64,000 nt of DNA from NCBI RefSeq assembly GCF_010468615.1, contig NZ_WUEH01000004.1, positions 1 through 64,000 of the forward strand, given 5' to 3'. The stretch comes from Pseudodesulfovibrio sp. JC047 (lineage in GTDB: Bacteria > Desulfobacterota > Desulfovibrionia > Desulfovibrionales > Desulfovibrionaceae). A program made the position numbers and the translations under genes. The notes beneath the pieces were generated by a model that worked only from the letters and a program-made list of their open reading frames with translations, was not told the origin of the DNA and ran no database searches. Positions 7,724-15,523 of this stretch are shown here, in pieces. Every line of letters starts with the position of its first letter. Within the stretch, counting starts at the first letter, position 1.

Positions 7724-9967
7724 CTACACCTTCCTGACTTTACACGCGCAAATCTTGAATTCAGGCTGTTTTGAACCGGGATCAATGGCATCAATGGTCA
7801 ACTCGTTGATGAGTTTGTCCGGATCAAACCACGGGACAAACACGAGACCGGGATTGCAGACATCGCCGACACGGGCCTGGAAGACCATGGCTCCACGCCG
7901 GGAAATCAGCTCCACATTGTCACCATTCTGCACTTTCAACCGAGCGGCATCCTGGTCATTGAGTTCGACATAGGCTTCAGGGAAGGACTTGTTGATCTCC
8001 GGGACCTTGTTGGTCATGGTGCCGGTGTGCCAATGGTCGATGACGCGACCAGTGGTCAACACGAACGGATACTCGGCATCAGCAGGCTCTGCCGGTGGCT
8101 TCTGCGGCCGCATCCAGACGATCGCCCGACCGTCCGGGTTGCCGTAAAACCAATATTTGTTGGGATAATCCTTGGGAATATTCGGGTCTTCGCCTCGAAC
8201 GTAACGCCGTTTGGTCCCGGGGTGATCCTCGGTCGGACACGGCCACAAAATACCGGACTCCTTACGTAAACGCTCACGCGTGATGCCCTTGAAATTGTAT
8301 GGCGTGATGGAAGAGACCTCGCGCCACTCATTCCAGACATCCGTGGAATCCTTGTACGGAAGCAACTTGGGATCAACCCCCATCCGGGTGGCCAGATCGA
8401 CGAGAATATTCACAGAATCCCGGCACTCACCCGGCGCGTCAATGGCTTTGCCAACCAGAGCGTACCGGCGTTCGGAACACCCAAACACCCCTTCACGTTC
8501 AACCCAAAAAGAGGGAGGAAAGACGACGTCGGCGAATTCAAGCGTCTTGGCATCACTGAATGCCTCGATACAGGCCATGAAACATTTTTTCATGCCGGAA
8601 TTGTATTTGAGCAGGTTGGGAAGCGAATGGGCTGGATTGGTACACAATGTCAGCAGACAGTTGACCTTCCCTTTATTCATGGCCTCAAACAGGGCCATGG
8701 TATGCAGGCCGGGCTTCGGATTCAATGAATCCTTGGGAATGCCCCACTGTTTTTCCACCTGATTGCGATGTTCCCGCTTGGCAATGACCCGCCCAGCAGG
8801 CAACAGGTGCGAAAGCCCGCCGGTATCGCGCACGCCACCACAGGCATTGGGCTGGCCGGTCAATGAGAACGGCGAAGAACCGGGTTTGCCGATCTTGCCG
8901 GTAATCAAATGCAGATTGCTGATGAGATTGTTTGCCCAGACGCCACGTGTGCGCTGGTTGGCTCCCATGCACCACAGAGACAGCGATGCCGGAGATTCAC
9001 CGAACATGCGGCCAGCAGTCCAGATATCTTCCGCAGACACACCGATGGTATCCGCAACTTTTTCAGGCGCGTATTCTTCGAGGAATTGCAAATATTCTTC
9101 CAGGGAATGGGAGTTTTTGCCGTTGTCCTTGAAATGGACGTACTTCCGAATAAACCGGGGATCGTCCAATTCTTCCTTGAAAATGACGTAGGCCATGGCA
9201 TTGAGCAGTGCGAGGTCGTTTCCGGCCTTGACGCGCAAATGCAGGTCCGCGATCCGCGCGGTGTTGGTTGTCCGGGGATCAACCACAATCACCTTGACCT
9301 TGGGATCATTCTGCTTGCGGGCAGCGATCCGGCGAAACAACACCGGGTGACACTCAGAGGTATTGGACCCGAAGATGAAAAAACAACTCGTGGCGTCAAT
9401 GTCTTCGAAACAGCCGCACGGTTCATCCTTGCCAAACGTCGTGGTGTATCCACCCACGGCAGAGGCCATGCACAGCCGGGGATTTCCTTCGACATTATTG
9501 GTTTTGAGTCCGGCCTTGAACATCTTGCTCGCCAGATATGTCTCTTCGGTCAAGGCCTGACCAGAGCCATAATATCCCACGGAATCAGGCCCGAATTTGT
9601 CAATGCTTTCACGGAACTTGCGGGCCGTGAGGTCAAGTGCTTCATCCCAGGATGCCGGTTCCAGCTTGCCATTCCGACGAATGAGCGGTTTGGTCACGCG
9701 TTCCTTGGCATAAATGACCGGGGCCAACAACGCGCCCTTGAGGCACAGCAACCCTTTATTATGGTTATTGGGGTCACCCTTGACAGTGATGACCTTGCCG
9801 TCCTTGACGCCGACCATCACACCGCATCCGGTGCCACAGTAGCGACAGACCGCTTTACTCCAAAAATCAACGCCGTCACCGGCCTTGGCCTTGGTCGGAA
9901 TACCAAGAGCCGTCAATGCCGACAGTGCAGCGACTTGTTTGATGAAATCCCTTCTGGAAAGGCTCAT
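7724..9967 (-). CDS. napA: Periplasmic nitrate reductase, catalytic subunit NapA
   Basis: Molybdoenzyme of 747 residues that reduces nitrate to nitrite in the periplasm. Visible: Tat leader SRRDFIKQ followed by a hydrophobic stretch ending near AKAGDG; [4Fe-4S] motif CRYCGTGC ... CLKG near residues 42-74; the Mo-ligand region PRLCMASAV with the coordinating Cys about residue 140; and the C-terminal molybdopterin guanine dinucleotide domain with TGRVIDHWHTGTMT. Its length fits the monomeric NapA of Desulfovibrio rather than the longer NapAB enzymes, and no napB is present. It is flanked by napM and napD. An AAGGAGA ribosome site precedes the start. Confidence 0.95.
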   Translation of the reverse strand: MSLSRRDFIKQVAALSALTALGIPTKAKAGDGVDFWSKAVCRYCGTGCGVMVGVKDGKVITVKGDPNNHNKGLLCLKGALLAPVIYAKERVTKPLIRRNGKLEPASWDEALDLTARKFRESIDKFGPDSVGYYGSGQALTEETYLASKMFKAGLKTNNVEGNPRLCMASAVGGYTTTFGKDEPCGCFEDIDATSCFFIFGSNTSECHPVLFRRIAARKQNDPKVKVIVVDPRTTNTARIADLHLRVKAGNDLALLNAMAYVIFKEELDDPRFIRKYVHFKDNGKNSHSLEEYLQFLEEYAPEKVADTIGVSAEDIWTAGRMFGESPASLSLWCMGANQRTRGVWANNLISNLHLITGKIGKPGSSPFSLTGQPNACGGVRDTGGLSHLLPAGRVIAKREHRNQVEKQWGIPKDSLNPKPGLHTMALFEAMNKGKVNCLLTLCTNPAHSLPNLLKYNSGMKKCFMACIEAFSDAKTLEFADVVFPPSFWVEREGVFGCSERRYALVGKAIDAPGECRDSVNILVDLATRMGVDPKLLPYKDSTDVWNEWREVSSITPYNFKGITRERLRKESGILWPCPTEDHPGTKRRYVRGEDPNIPKDYPNKYWFYGNPDGRAIVWMRPQKPPAEPADAEYPFVLTTGRVIDHWHTGTMTNKVPEINKSFPEAYVELNDQDAARLKVQNGDNVELISRRGAMVFQARVGDVCNPGLVFVPWFDPDKLINELTIDAIDPGSKQPEFKICACKVRKV

Positions 9968-9991
9968 TTCCGTCTCCTTCTCAATACCGTG

Positions 9992-10453
9992 TTAGTTGAC
10001 GGTCTGTTTGGACATGGTTTTCTGAAATGCTTCGTGATGAATGGAATTCTGGTGATACGGGTGACAGTCGTTGCACTGTGGCCGCAGACCGAATTTGGCT
10101 TCCATCCTGTTCACCGCCGGATCATGGCACTTGCGACACACAGTATCCGGATCGGGATCGACCGCGAACTTCGTGGCTCCCTTGCCGTCCGGCTGCCCGT
10201 GACACACGAAACATTTGACGAGCAACATCCCGTGTTTTCCCTCGTACCAATCCTGGGCGATCTTCGGTGTGGTCTTCAGGTGACAGGCGTAACAATCGCC
10301 CGCCATTTTCGACTCATCCGTCAGATGCTTGGCCTCACACCGTGTTTCGGGAAACGCGGCATGGACATACGCATAAATGCCAACGGCAACGACAATGACC
10401 GCAAGCCCGGCCAATGCCGACCATTTTCCAATTTTGCCTTGAAACAGTGCCAT
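9992..10453 (-). CDS. napM: Tetraheme cytochrome c NapM
   Basis: Cytochrome of 153 residues with an N-terminal uncleaved-looking membrane segment (about residues 13-30) and four haem motifs CYACH, CFVCH, CRKCH and CNDCH. In D. desulfuricans 27774 the equivalent napM lies between napC and napA and is thought to hand electrons from NapC to NapA, replacing NapB. The start overlaps the napC stop by one base (TAATG), which suggests translational coupling. Family name is from gene order and haem count. Confidence 0.85.
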   Translation of the reverse strand: MALFQGKIGKWSALAGLAVIVVAVGIYAYVHAAFPETRCEAKHLTDESKMAGDCYACHLKTTPKIAQDWYEGKHGMLLVKCFVCHGQPDGKGATKFAVDPDPDTVCRKCHDPAVNRMEAKFGLRPQCNDCHPYHQNSIHHEAFQKTMSKQTVN

Positions 10454-11037
10454 TACATGCCCTCCTCTTGTGCCGCCAATCGTGCAGCAAATTCGGCATT
10501 CTTCTCATACCGTCTGTCAAAAACGGGAAGGTGCGCCACGTTCTGATGACAATCCGCACATCCCTTGCCGGTCTGTCCATTGATCCCCAAATACGCGTCA
10601 TGGGCCAACAATCCCTCGCGGGACAAGGCTTCGCCCTTGACGTTTTTCTTCAGGTCCTCATGACAGGCACGGCAACTGTCATCCGGCACAAACCGCCGAG
10701 CCGACATCTGCAATTCCCTTCGATAAAAATCCTCCGGGTCGCCAAACGTATGGACAACCACGTCCTTGACTCCCAAATACGCCTTCAACGCCACATATCG
10801 CGGCCCAAATTTCGCGGGCATGTGACACTGACGACATTCGATCGGTTTTTTGTCCTTGTCCACGACATGCGATGAAAATTGCAACTCAGCCTTATGCTGC
10901 TTCATCTCATGACAGGACACACAAAAACCGGTCGTGGAGGTCTGCTCGAATGCCACCGCGCTCACGACTGCAATCGCCAGCACGCAGCTCACCGAGAGGA
11001 CAATGGTCCGGACCCCTCCGGGTAACCCCTTTTTCAT
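10453..11037 (-). CDS. napC: Membrane tetraheme cytochrome c NapC (quinol dehydrogenase)
   Basis: NapC/NirT-family cytochrome of 194 residues: one N-terminal transmembrane helix (about 10-30) and four haem sites CVSCH, CRQCH, CRACH and CADCH. It takes electrons from menaquinol and is first in the nap operon, upstream of napM and napA. A GAGGA ribosome site precedes the start. It differs clearly from the NapC-type protein at 1551-2102, which is paired with the octaheme cytochrome. Confidence 0.9.
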   Translation of the reverse strand: MKKGLPGGVRTIVLSVSCVLAIAVVSAVAFEQTSTTGFCVSCHEMKQHKAELQFSSHVVDKDKKPIECRQCHMPAKFGPRYVALKAYLGVKDVVVHTFGDPEDFYRRELQMSARRFVPDDSCRACHEDLKKNVKGEALSREGLLAHDAYLGINGQTGKGCADCHQNVAHLPVFDRRYEKNAEFAARLAAQEEGM

Positions 11038-11124
11038 GATTCCTCCTCAACTACCGATGTGTGTTTCATGATCTCCCTTCCACTCTCACGTCACGCTGTG
11101 CCCGTGGTGTTCTGGCACCTCTAT

Positions 11125-11140
11125 TTCAAAGTTCATGCCA
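11125..11140 (-). promoter_or_regulatory. Sigma-54-like promoter element for napCMADGH
   Basis: The minus strand reads TGGCATGAACTTTGAA, with a good -24 half but GA in place of GC at -12. It lies about 90 bp upstream of napC. The first seven bases and the TTTG core are identical to the haoC upstream element at 2220-2235. It is credible mainly because of this repetition and because palindromes lie 80-140 bp further upstream. Confidence 0.4.
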
Positions 11141-11222
11141 TATATTCATTCCATCCTTGGATCACTAAACCATTAAATTTCAACAAACTTTGCACGCAAA
11201 AACAGACTAAAAGGAGAGAATG

Positions 11223-11240
11223 TGTCATGTATTAAAGACA
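11223..11240. promoter_or_regulatory. Degenerate 18-bp palindrome, candidate enhancer (copy 2)
   Basis: TGTCATGTATTAAAGACA shares the left arm TGTCAT and GACA of the right arm with the sites at 2328 and 11264. Its start is 41 bp from the start of copy 3, about four helical turns, which would place two dimers on the same DNA face. Confidence 0.45.
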
Positions 11241-11263
11241 GGGTGTTCAGCCATACCTGAACA

Positions 11264-11281
11264 TGTCATGTATTCATGACA
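11264..11281. promoter_or_regulatory. 18-bp palindrome, candidate enhancer (copy 3)
   Basis: TGTCATGTATTCATGACA has perfect TGTCAT/ATGACA arms and a 6-bp spacer, matching the copy upstream of haoC. It lies about 125 bp upstream of the nap sigma-54-like element, a normal distance for an activator of the NtrC family. Confidence 0.6.
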
Positions 11282-11532
11282 AAATACAGACAGCAAACTT
11301 TTTTTCTTCAAACGCGAAAGAACAAATACTCAGTGTCAAACCATCAACCTTCATTTTCCATTTGATATTGAGGCGGGAGGATGTACAAAAAAGCAGTGCC
11401 TCCTGACGCGCTGTAGACCCGACGTCGCGTCCAACTGGTCGGGCCACACCGCACCGATTTGCCAAGGCTTTCAAGTGTCGGTACTCATGGGCGTGGGCTT
11501 GATAACAATATTTTAACGGGTGAAGGAATCAT

Positions 11533-12816
11533 ATGTCGAAACACACGGACGGCGGTCTCGTCCCCTGCACGGAGTTGGGGGGAAATCTGAAAAGCTATCT
11601 GGATGTGCTCTCAGCCATTGTCTGGCGCATTGATATTGTCGGCAAGGAAATCTCGTTTCTCAATACCTTCACGTTCCAACCACACGAAGAAAAAGTCCGG
11701 GCCATCATGCAGAATCCCCAGTCGGCCCAACGCATGATTCTTGCTGATGACAGGGAACGATTCCAACAAAGTTACAAACAACTCCTGCACCGCCAGAAAA
11801 CAACCTGCATCTTTCGAATACAGATGGAAAACGGCATGAGCCATTGGTTCAAACTCGCGGGAATGCCGGACCCCGAACATCCCACCTGTTCCATCGGCGT
11901 GCTCATGGACATCTCGTCTCATGTCAGCACCATCCTGGCCACGGAAGGCCGTCCCGGACTATCCGTCAAGATCGATCTCATTGATGATCCCGTGCTGCTC
12001 GTCCGATTTGCTGACCGCTCCGTCAGCATCGTCAACAAGGCGGCGGATCAATTATTGGGATACAGCATAGACCAGTTGGCCGACCTCCATCTGCAAGACC
12101 TGTTGCGAGACACCCCCGGCACTGATCTTTTCCAGATTTATGAAAGCCTGATCTTTTCCGATTATTGGAATGGAGAACTGTACGTTACCGACAGCATGGG
12201 ACGAAGCCACCAATGTCTCGCACGCATTCAGGTCATTGCTCGGGACGAGGAAAACCTGCTCTGGATCACCCTGTCACACCAGAACGACTGCAAGGCGTGC
12301 AAAGGCGTTCCGGTCCGGGGCAATGAGACGCTTCCCACCAAGGCCGTCAGTGCTGCCATGCGCAAAAGCACCACGGTCAAGGCCCTGCTGGACAGTATGC
12401 TCCGGGCCTTGCCGCACGACAGCCCCACTGATGCGATCATGTTGTCCAAGATATTCATCGACAAAGGCATTGTCGCCGTCACTGGCGTCGGGGAACCGTT
12501 TGGAGGACAGCTCGAAGACCTGGTGCATCCGTATGAAGGGTCCATTGCCAAAAACATCGTCCATTTCGAACTCGACAAGCATGTGGTCATGGAAACGTCC
12601 AAGAGTATCAAACCCATTGATTGGGCACTCTTCATCCCGCACGGCATCCACTCATATTACGCACACCCCTTTTTCGAAAACGGTATACTGACCAAGGTCC
12701 TCATTTTTTGTTCGACACAAAAAGGGAGTTACGACCCTGATGCCGATGCGCCACTGTCCGCATTGCTTGACGACTTTTTCACCCATCTCAACCGAATTCT
12801 CAAAAAACATCCATAA
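11533..12816 (+). CDS. PAS-domain protein without recognisable output domain
   Basis: Cytoplasmic protein of 427 residues, no signal peptide or membrane helix. Two PAS-like segments can be seen (about 20-135, with the WRIDI and MDIS ends, and 150-255, with VNKAADQLLGYSIDQLADL), followed by a CKACKG pair and a C-terminal region (about 280-427) that may be GAF-like. No kinase, GGDEF, HTH or AAA+ motif is visible. It is divergent from nap across a shared regulatory region, so a role in nitrate or redox signalling is possible but unproven. Confidence 0.7.
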   Translation: MSKHTDGGLVPCTELGGNLKSYLDVLSAIVWRIDIVGKEISFLNTFTFQPHEEKVRAIMQNPQSAQRMILADDRERFQQSYKQLLHRQKTTCIFRIQMENGMSHWFKLAGMPDPEHPTCSIGVLMDISSHVSTILATEGRPGLSVKIDLIDDPVLLVRFADRSVSIVNKAADQLLGYSIDQLADLHLQDLLRDTPGTDLFQIYESLIFSDYWNGELYVTDSMGRSHQCLARIQVIARDEENLLWITLSHQNDCKACKGVPVRGNETLPTKAVSAAMRKSTTVKALLDSMLRALPHDSPTDAIMLSKIFIDKGIVAVTGVGEPFGGQLEDLVHPYEGSIAKNIVHFELDKHVVMETSKSIKPIDWALFIPHGIHSYYAHPFFENGILTKVLIFCSTQKGSYDPDADAPLSALLDDFFTHLNRILKKHP

Positions 12817-12821
12817 AGAGC

Positions 12822-12832
12822 TGGTCCAACCA
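12822..12832. promoter_or_regulatory. FadR-type GntR operator (copy 1)
   Basis: TGGTCCAACCA fits the FadR-subfamily consensus TNGTNNNACNA. It is the exact reverse complement of the site that abuts the regulator start at 13091-13101. It lies just after the PAS gene stop. Confidence 0.5.
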
Positions 12833-12856
12833 CACCACGCTTTCCCGCACCCCACG

Positions 12857-12890
12857 ACGCGTCAAAAAATTCTTTGACGCGTTTTCTTTT
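12857..12890 (+). terminator. Terminator after the PAS gene
   Basis: A perfect 10-bp stem (ACGCGTCAAA ... TTTGACGCGT) with a 6-nt loop is followed by TTTCTTTT, a classic rho-independent terminator 40 bp beyond the PAS gene stop. Confidence 0.9.
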
Positions 12891-12985
12891 ATCCCGCCAC
12901 AATCGCTCGATCGATATTATATATCAAATCATTTCAAGAAATTACTACAGACCTCGCGACAGACATCAGACACAGAACACCAATC

Positions 12986-13035
12986 TGGACCAACCAGTTT
13001 GATGCAAAATTCCGTGAATTTGCTTGCACCAACCA
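12986..13035. promoter_or_regulatory. Two further FadR-type operator-like sites
   Basis: TGGACCAACCA (12986-12996) and TGCACCAACCA (13025-13035) each differ by one or two bases from TGGTCCAACCA. Their starts are 39 bp apart. Together with copies at 12822 and 13091 they make a cluster of four related sites upstream of the FadR-type gene. Confidence 0.5.
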
Positions 13036-13090
13036 TTTCAGCTTCATAAAACCGCAATTAGAAAAAGAAAAAACGCTATAAACCTCAAAC

Positions 13091-13101
13091 TGGTTGGACC
13101 A
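13091..13101. promoter_or_regulatory. FadR-type GntR operator at the regulator start
   Basis: TGGTTGGACCA matches TNGTNNNACNA exactly and ends 2 bp before the ATG at 13104. A CTATAA box at about 13075-13080 would place the transcript start inside this site, so bound protein would block its own promoter. No normal ribosome site is visible, so the message may be nearly leaderless. Confidence 0.6.
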
Positions 13102-13103
13102 AA

Positions 13104-13781
13104 ATGGCTTCTGCACAACGTCCCATACTCTGCCAAAAGGTCACAGCGATGCTTCAGGGCGGCGCGTTCTCCATTGGAGACAGACTGCCCGGCGAACGCC
13201 GACTCGCTGAAATGTTCCAAACGAGCCGAAACACCATCCGCGAGGTGCTGTGTAATCTCGAAACCATGGGCTACCTGGAAATCCGGGAAAAAAGCGGCTG
13301 TTATCTCAAGAGCAAGGAAGGCCGCATTTCCTGGGAGATGCTCCGCAAGCGCAAGAGTCAGGTCGCCAACCATCAGTTGATCGAGACGCTCATGTTCATC
13401 GCGCCAAAATTGGCCAAGGCCGAGGCGTTGCGTCTGTCGCCGACCGACATTGCCACGCTGGAAAAAGCCACGGCCCGGCTCGGTGAAGCCATCGTCAATT
13501 TCGATCTCCCCATGGTCAGCCGCCAGTACATCGCCTTTTTTCTGGCCTTGGCCGAAGCGTCCAACAACGACTACATCATCCTGCTCATGAAAGAGCTGTC
13601 CGTTGCCTCGCAAAATCTTGAACACGGGGGAACAGGCCTTTCCGAAGTCCAGATAGACTCACTTTTCGCCTATCATGTGGAGCTGTTCAACGCGCTCAAG
13701 AACGGCCATCCCGAACAGGCCGAGAAATTGGCCGAGCAGTGTATGCGCACTTTTCACCAACTCGTCCTTCCTGAAAATTGA
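13104..13781 (+). CDS. FadR-type GntR transcriptional regulator
   Basis: Regulator of 225 residues with an N-terminal winged helix (residues about 5-75: GDRLPGERRLAEMFQTSRNTIREVL is the GntR signature region) and a C-terminal all-helical FCD-type ligand domain. Family members of this type (LldR, PdhR, GlcC) usually bind small carboxylic acids. Four sites related to TGGTCCAACCA lie upstream, one touching the start codon, so autoregulation is likely. The genes downstream on the same strand (small protein, membrane protein, Tat-MBL protein) are the probable regulon. The ligand is unknown. Confidence 0.85.
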   Translation: MASAQRPILCQKVTAMLQGGAFSIGDRLPGERRLAEMFQTSRNTIREVLCNLETMGYLEIREKSGCYLKSKEGRISWEMLRKRKSQVANHQLIETLMFIAPKLAKAEALRLSPTDIATLEKATARLGEAIVNFDLPMVSRQYIAFFLALAEASNNDYIILLMKELSVASQNLEHGGTGLSEVQIDSLFAYHVELFNALKNGHPEQAEKLAEQCMRTFHQLVLPEN

Positions 13782-13812
13782 AACACGACTGTCCGACACA
13801 CGGAAAACCACG

Positions 13813-14031
13813 ATGAAACGCAGAGCATTTTTTAGCCAGTTCATTCCGAAGAAACGGCACACCGAGGAGGTGGAGAACTCCGCTTCCCAGTCACCACAGC
13901 CATCACAGGCCCCATTGACTGAGAACGAATGTTTCCTCCGCGCCATGGAACTCGGAATCGATCCGGCTACTGTCACGCCCGGGCAACTGCAACAACTGGT
14001 TTCCACATCGGAATCATCAACAAGACCGTAG
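13813..14031 (+). CDS. Small conserved-looking protein of unknown function
   Basis: A 72-residue frame between the FadR-type gene and the membrane protein, on the same strand. It has a basic N-terminus (MKRRAFFSQFIPKKRH), a Pro/Ser/Gln-rich middle and a C-terminal helix-like part (CFLRAMELGIDPATVTPGQLQQLV). The ribosome site is weak. Its position in a compact operon favours a real gene. It has no family that I recognise. Confidence 0.5.
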   Translation: MKRRAFFSQFIPKKRHTEEVENSASQSPQPSQAPLTENECFLRAMELGIDPATVTPGQLQQLVSTSESSTRP

Positions 14032-14095
14032 AAGAGCAGCGTTGGACAACGAGGTTTGATCTCCCTCCCCGGCAAGCTCGCTCAAGGAGTGTAAC

Positions 14096-15499
14096 ATGGA
14101 CAACAACACTGTCAGCTATCTGGAAAGTCGAAAGCTGGTCAAACGGTGGAACGGGCCGATCCCGGCATTGGTAAATACGCTTGTCATTTTTGCCTTTTTT
14201 TACGCAACCTGGTGGATTTTTCAGGACCCACGCGGCATTATGCGCATGTACACCCCGTATGTGGGATACATGGTCTGCCGCTGGCTGCTGATCCTCTTCA
14301 TCTGGGTCGCCTACATCTTTGATTACTGGCCCTTCAAACGATCATGGCTGGAAAAAACGCACCCGCTCATCAAGGGAACTGCATTGACGCTACTCAGCGT
14401 GGCGGCAATGATCCTGCTCATCAAGGGCTTCTTCATTGAAATTCTCGGCAACTTCGGTATCGCCTATTTTGACCCGGCGCGGCTGGAGGCCATGGGTATC
14501 ACCGATTTCTATTCCATTGAATACGCGGCCGAAGCCATCATGATGTTCGCGGCCATCGCATCCTGGCTCTCCCCGAGTTGGGCCGTGGCCTGCGAAAACG
14601 CACCGTGGCAGGACCTCAAACAACCGGCGCGCGGCATTACCATCGCGATCGTCACGTTCTTCCTCAGCATGATCGTGTACTTCCTGACCATGCACTCGCA
14701 CATGGCCATCCTGTTCTATCCATGGCAAAAATTCACGGCCATCTGCCCGCCGTACTGGGAAGACTTCGCCAACACCGTTTCCGGCAACTTCCACATTGCC
14801 TGGATCATGTGTTGTACCGTGGTGGTCTGGCTGTATGAAACCATCTGGGAACGGTATCCCTTCAACCTGATCAAAAACGACACATTGCGCCGGACCTCAT
14901 CCTTCTTCGGCATCATCGGTATCGCAGTGGCCCTGTGCTTCTTCCTGTTCTACGCTCAGGACATCGTCTGGGGCGAGACCATCCGTGGCACCCGTCGCCT
15001 CATGGCTCCCGACTGGCGGTGGCTCCATGTGGGTGAAATGGCCATCTTCTGGCTGGTTCCCACCCTGTATCTCAGTTTCTACTGCAACAACTGGCCGACC
15101 AAGTTCAGCCGCCCGGTCAACGTGTGCATCCGCACCCTGATAACCGCGCTCGGAGCCGTATTCGTCTACGTGGTCTACTACAAGACATCCCATCTGTTCC
15201 TCGGCACCCAGAAAGGTTTCTCCCACCCGCAACAGTTCCCCATGATTCCTATGATCTGGTTGATCAACATCTTCCTCATCAATGTCTGGTTCATGGACGG
15301 CTGGCCGGGCTGGAAAGCCGTTCCCAAGACCGCCGAAGAGCTGGAAGAAGGCAAGGAAGAAGTCGTGGCACACGATGTCAAATGGACATCCGGGCTTGCC
15401 AAGGGATTGGCTGTCGGACTGGGTGGAGGCGCGATTCTCTATTTCGCCATCATCAAGATGCTGCCGTGGATCAGCGCCAACTTTACCATCATCAAGTAA
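14096..15499 (+). CDS. Polytopic membrane protein of unknown function
   Basis: A 467-residue integral membrane protein with about ten to eleven hydrophobic segments spread over residues 20-350 and a last helix at about 435-455, after a charged loop (KTAEELEEGKEEVVAHD). Many Trp and Tyr residues sit at segment ends, and His residues occur in or near helices (HSHMAILFYPW, NFHIAW, WLHVGEMAIFW), which could bind haem or metal. A good AAGGAG ribosome site precedes ATG 14096. It is directly followed (24 bp) by a Tat-exported metallo-beta-lactamase-fold protein, so the two may work together at the membrane. I do not recognise the family and assign no function. Confidence 0.8.
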   Translation: MDNNTVSYLESRKLVKRWNGPIPALVNTLVIFAFFYATWWIFQDPRGIMRMYTPYVGYMVCRWLLILFIWVAYIFDYWPFKRSWLEKTHPLIKGTALTLLSVAAMILLIKGFFIEILGNFGIAYFDPARLEAMGITDFYSIEYAAEAIMMFAAIASWLSPSWAVACENAPWQDLKQPARGITIAIVTFFLSMIVYFLTMHSHMAILFYPWQKFTAICPPYWEDFANTVSGNFHIAWIMCCTVVVWLYETIWERYPFNLIKNDTLRRTSSFFGIIGIAVALCFFLFYAQDIVWGETIRGTRRLMAPDWRWLHVGEMAIFWLVPTLYLSFYCNNWPTKFSRPVNVCIRTLITALGAVFVYVVYYKTSHLFLGTQKGFSHPQQFPMIPMIWLINIFLINVWFMDGWPGWKAVPKTAEELEEGKEEVVAHDVKWTSGLAKGLAVGLGGGAILYFAIIKMLPWISANFTIIK

Positions 15500-15523
15500 G
15501 CGCAGAGAACAAGGAGTACCACT

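Larger units (their letters stand above)
11038..11532. other. Divergent regulatory region between nap and the PAS gene
   Basis: A 495-bp non-coding stretch. It holds a sigma-54-like element for nap (11125-11140) and two copies of an 18-bp palindrome whose starts are 41 bp apart (11223 and 11264). The part near 11280-11500 could encode a 66-residue minus-strand peptide, but nothing supports it. A GAAGGAA ribosome site precedes the PAS gene at 11533. Confidence 0.7.

Noticed and set aside
8909-10546. Long plus-strand reading frame (545 codons) opposite napA and napM
   Set aside because: It lies wholly antisense to two well-supported genes, has no ribosome site or domain, and follows the codon pattern of the opposite strand.
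11274-11474. 66-codon minus-strand frame between nap and the PAS gene
   Set aside because: It overlaps a palindrome and has no ribosome site or recognisable content.
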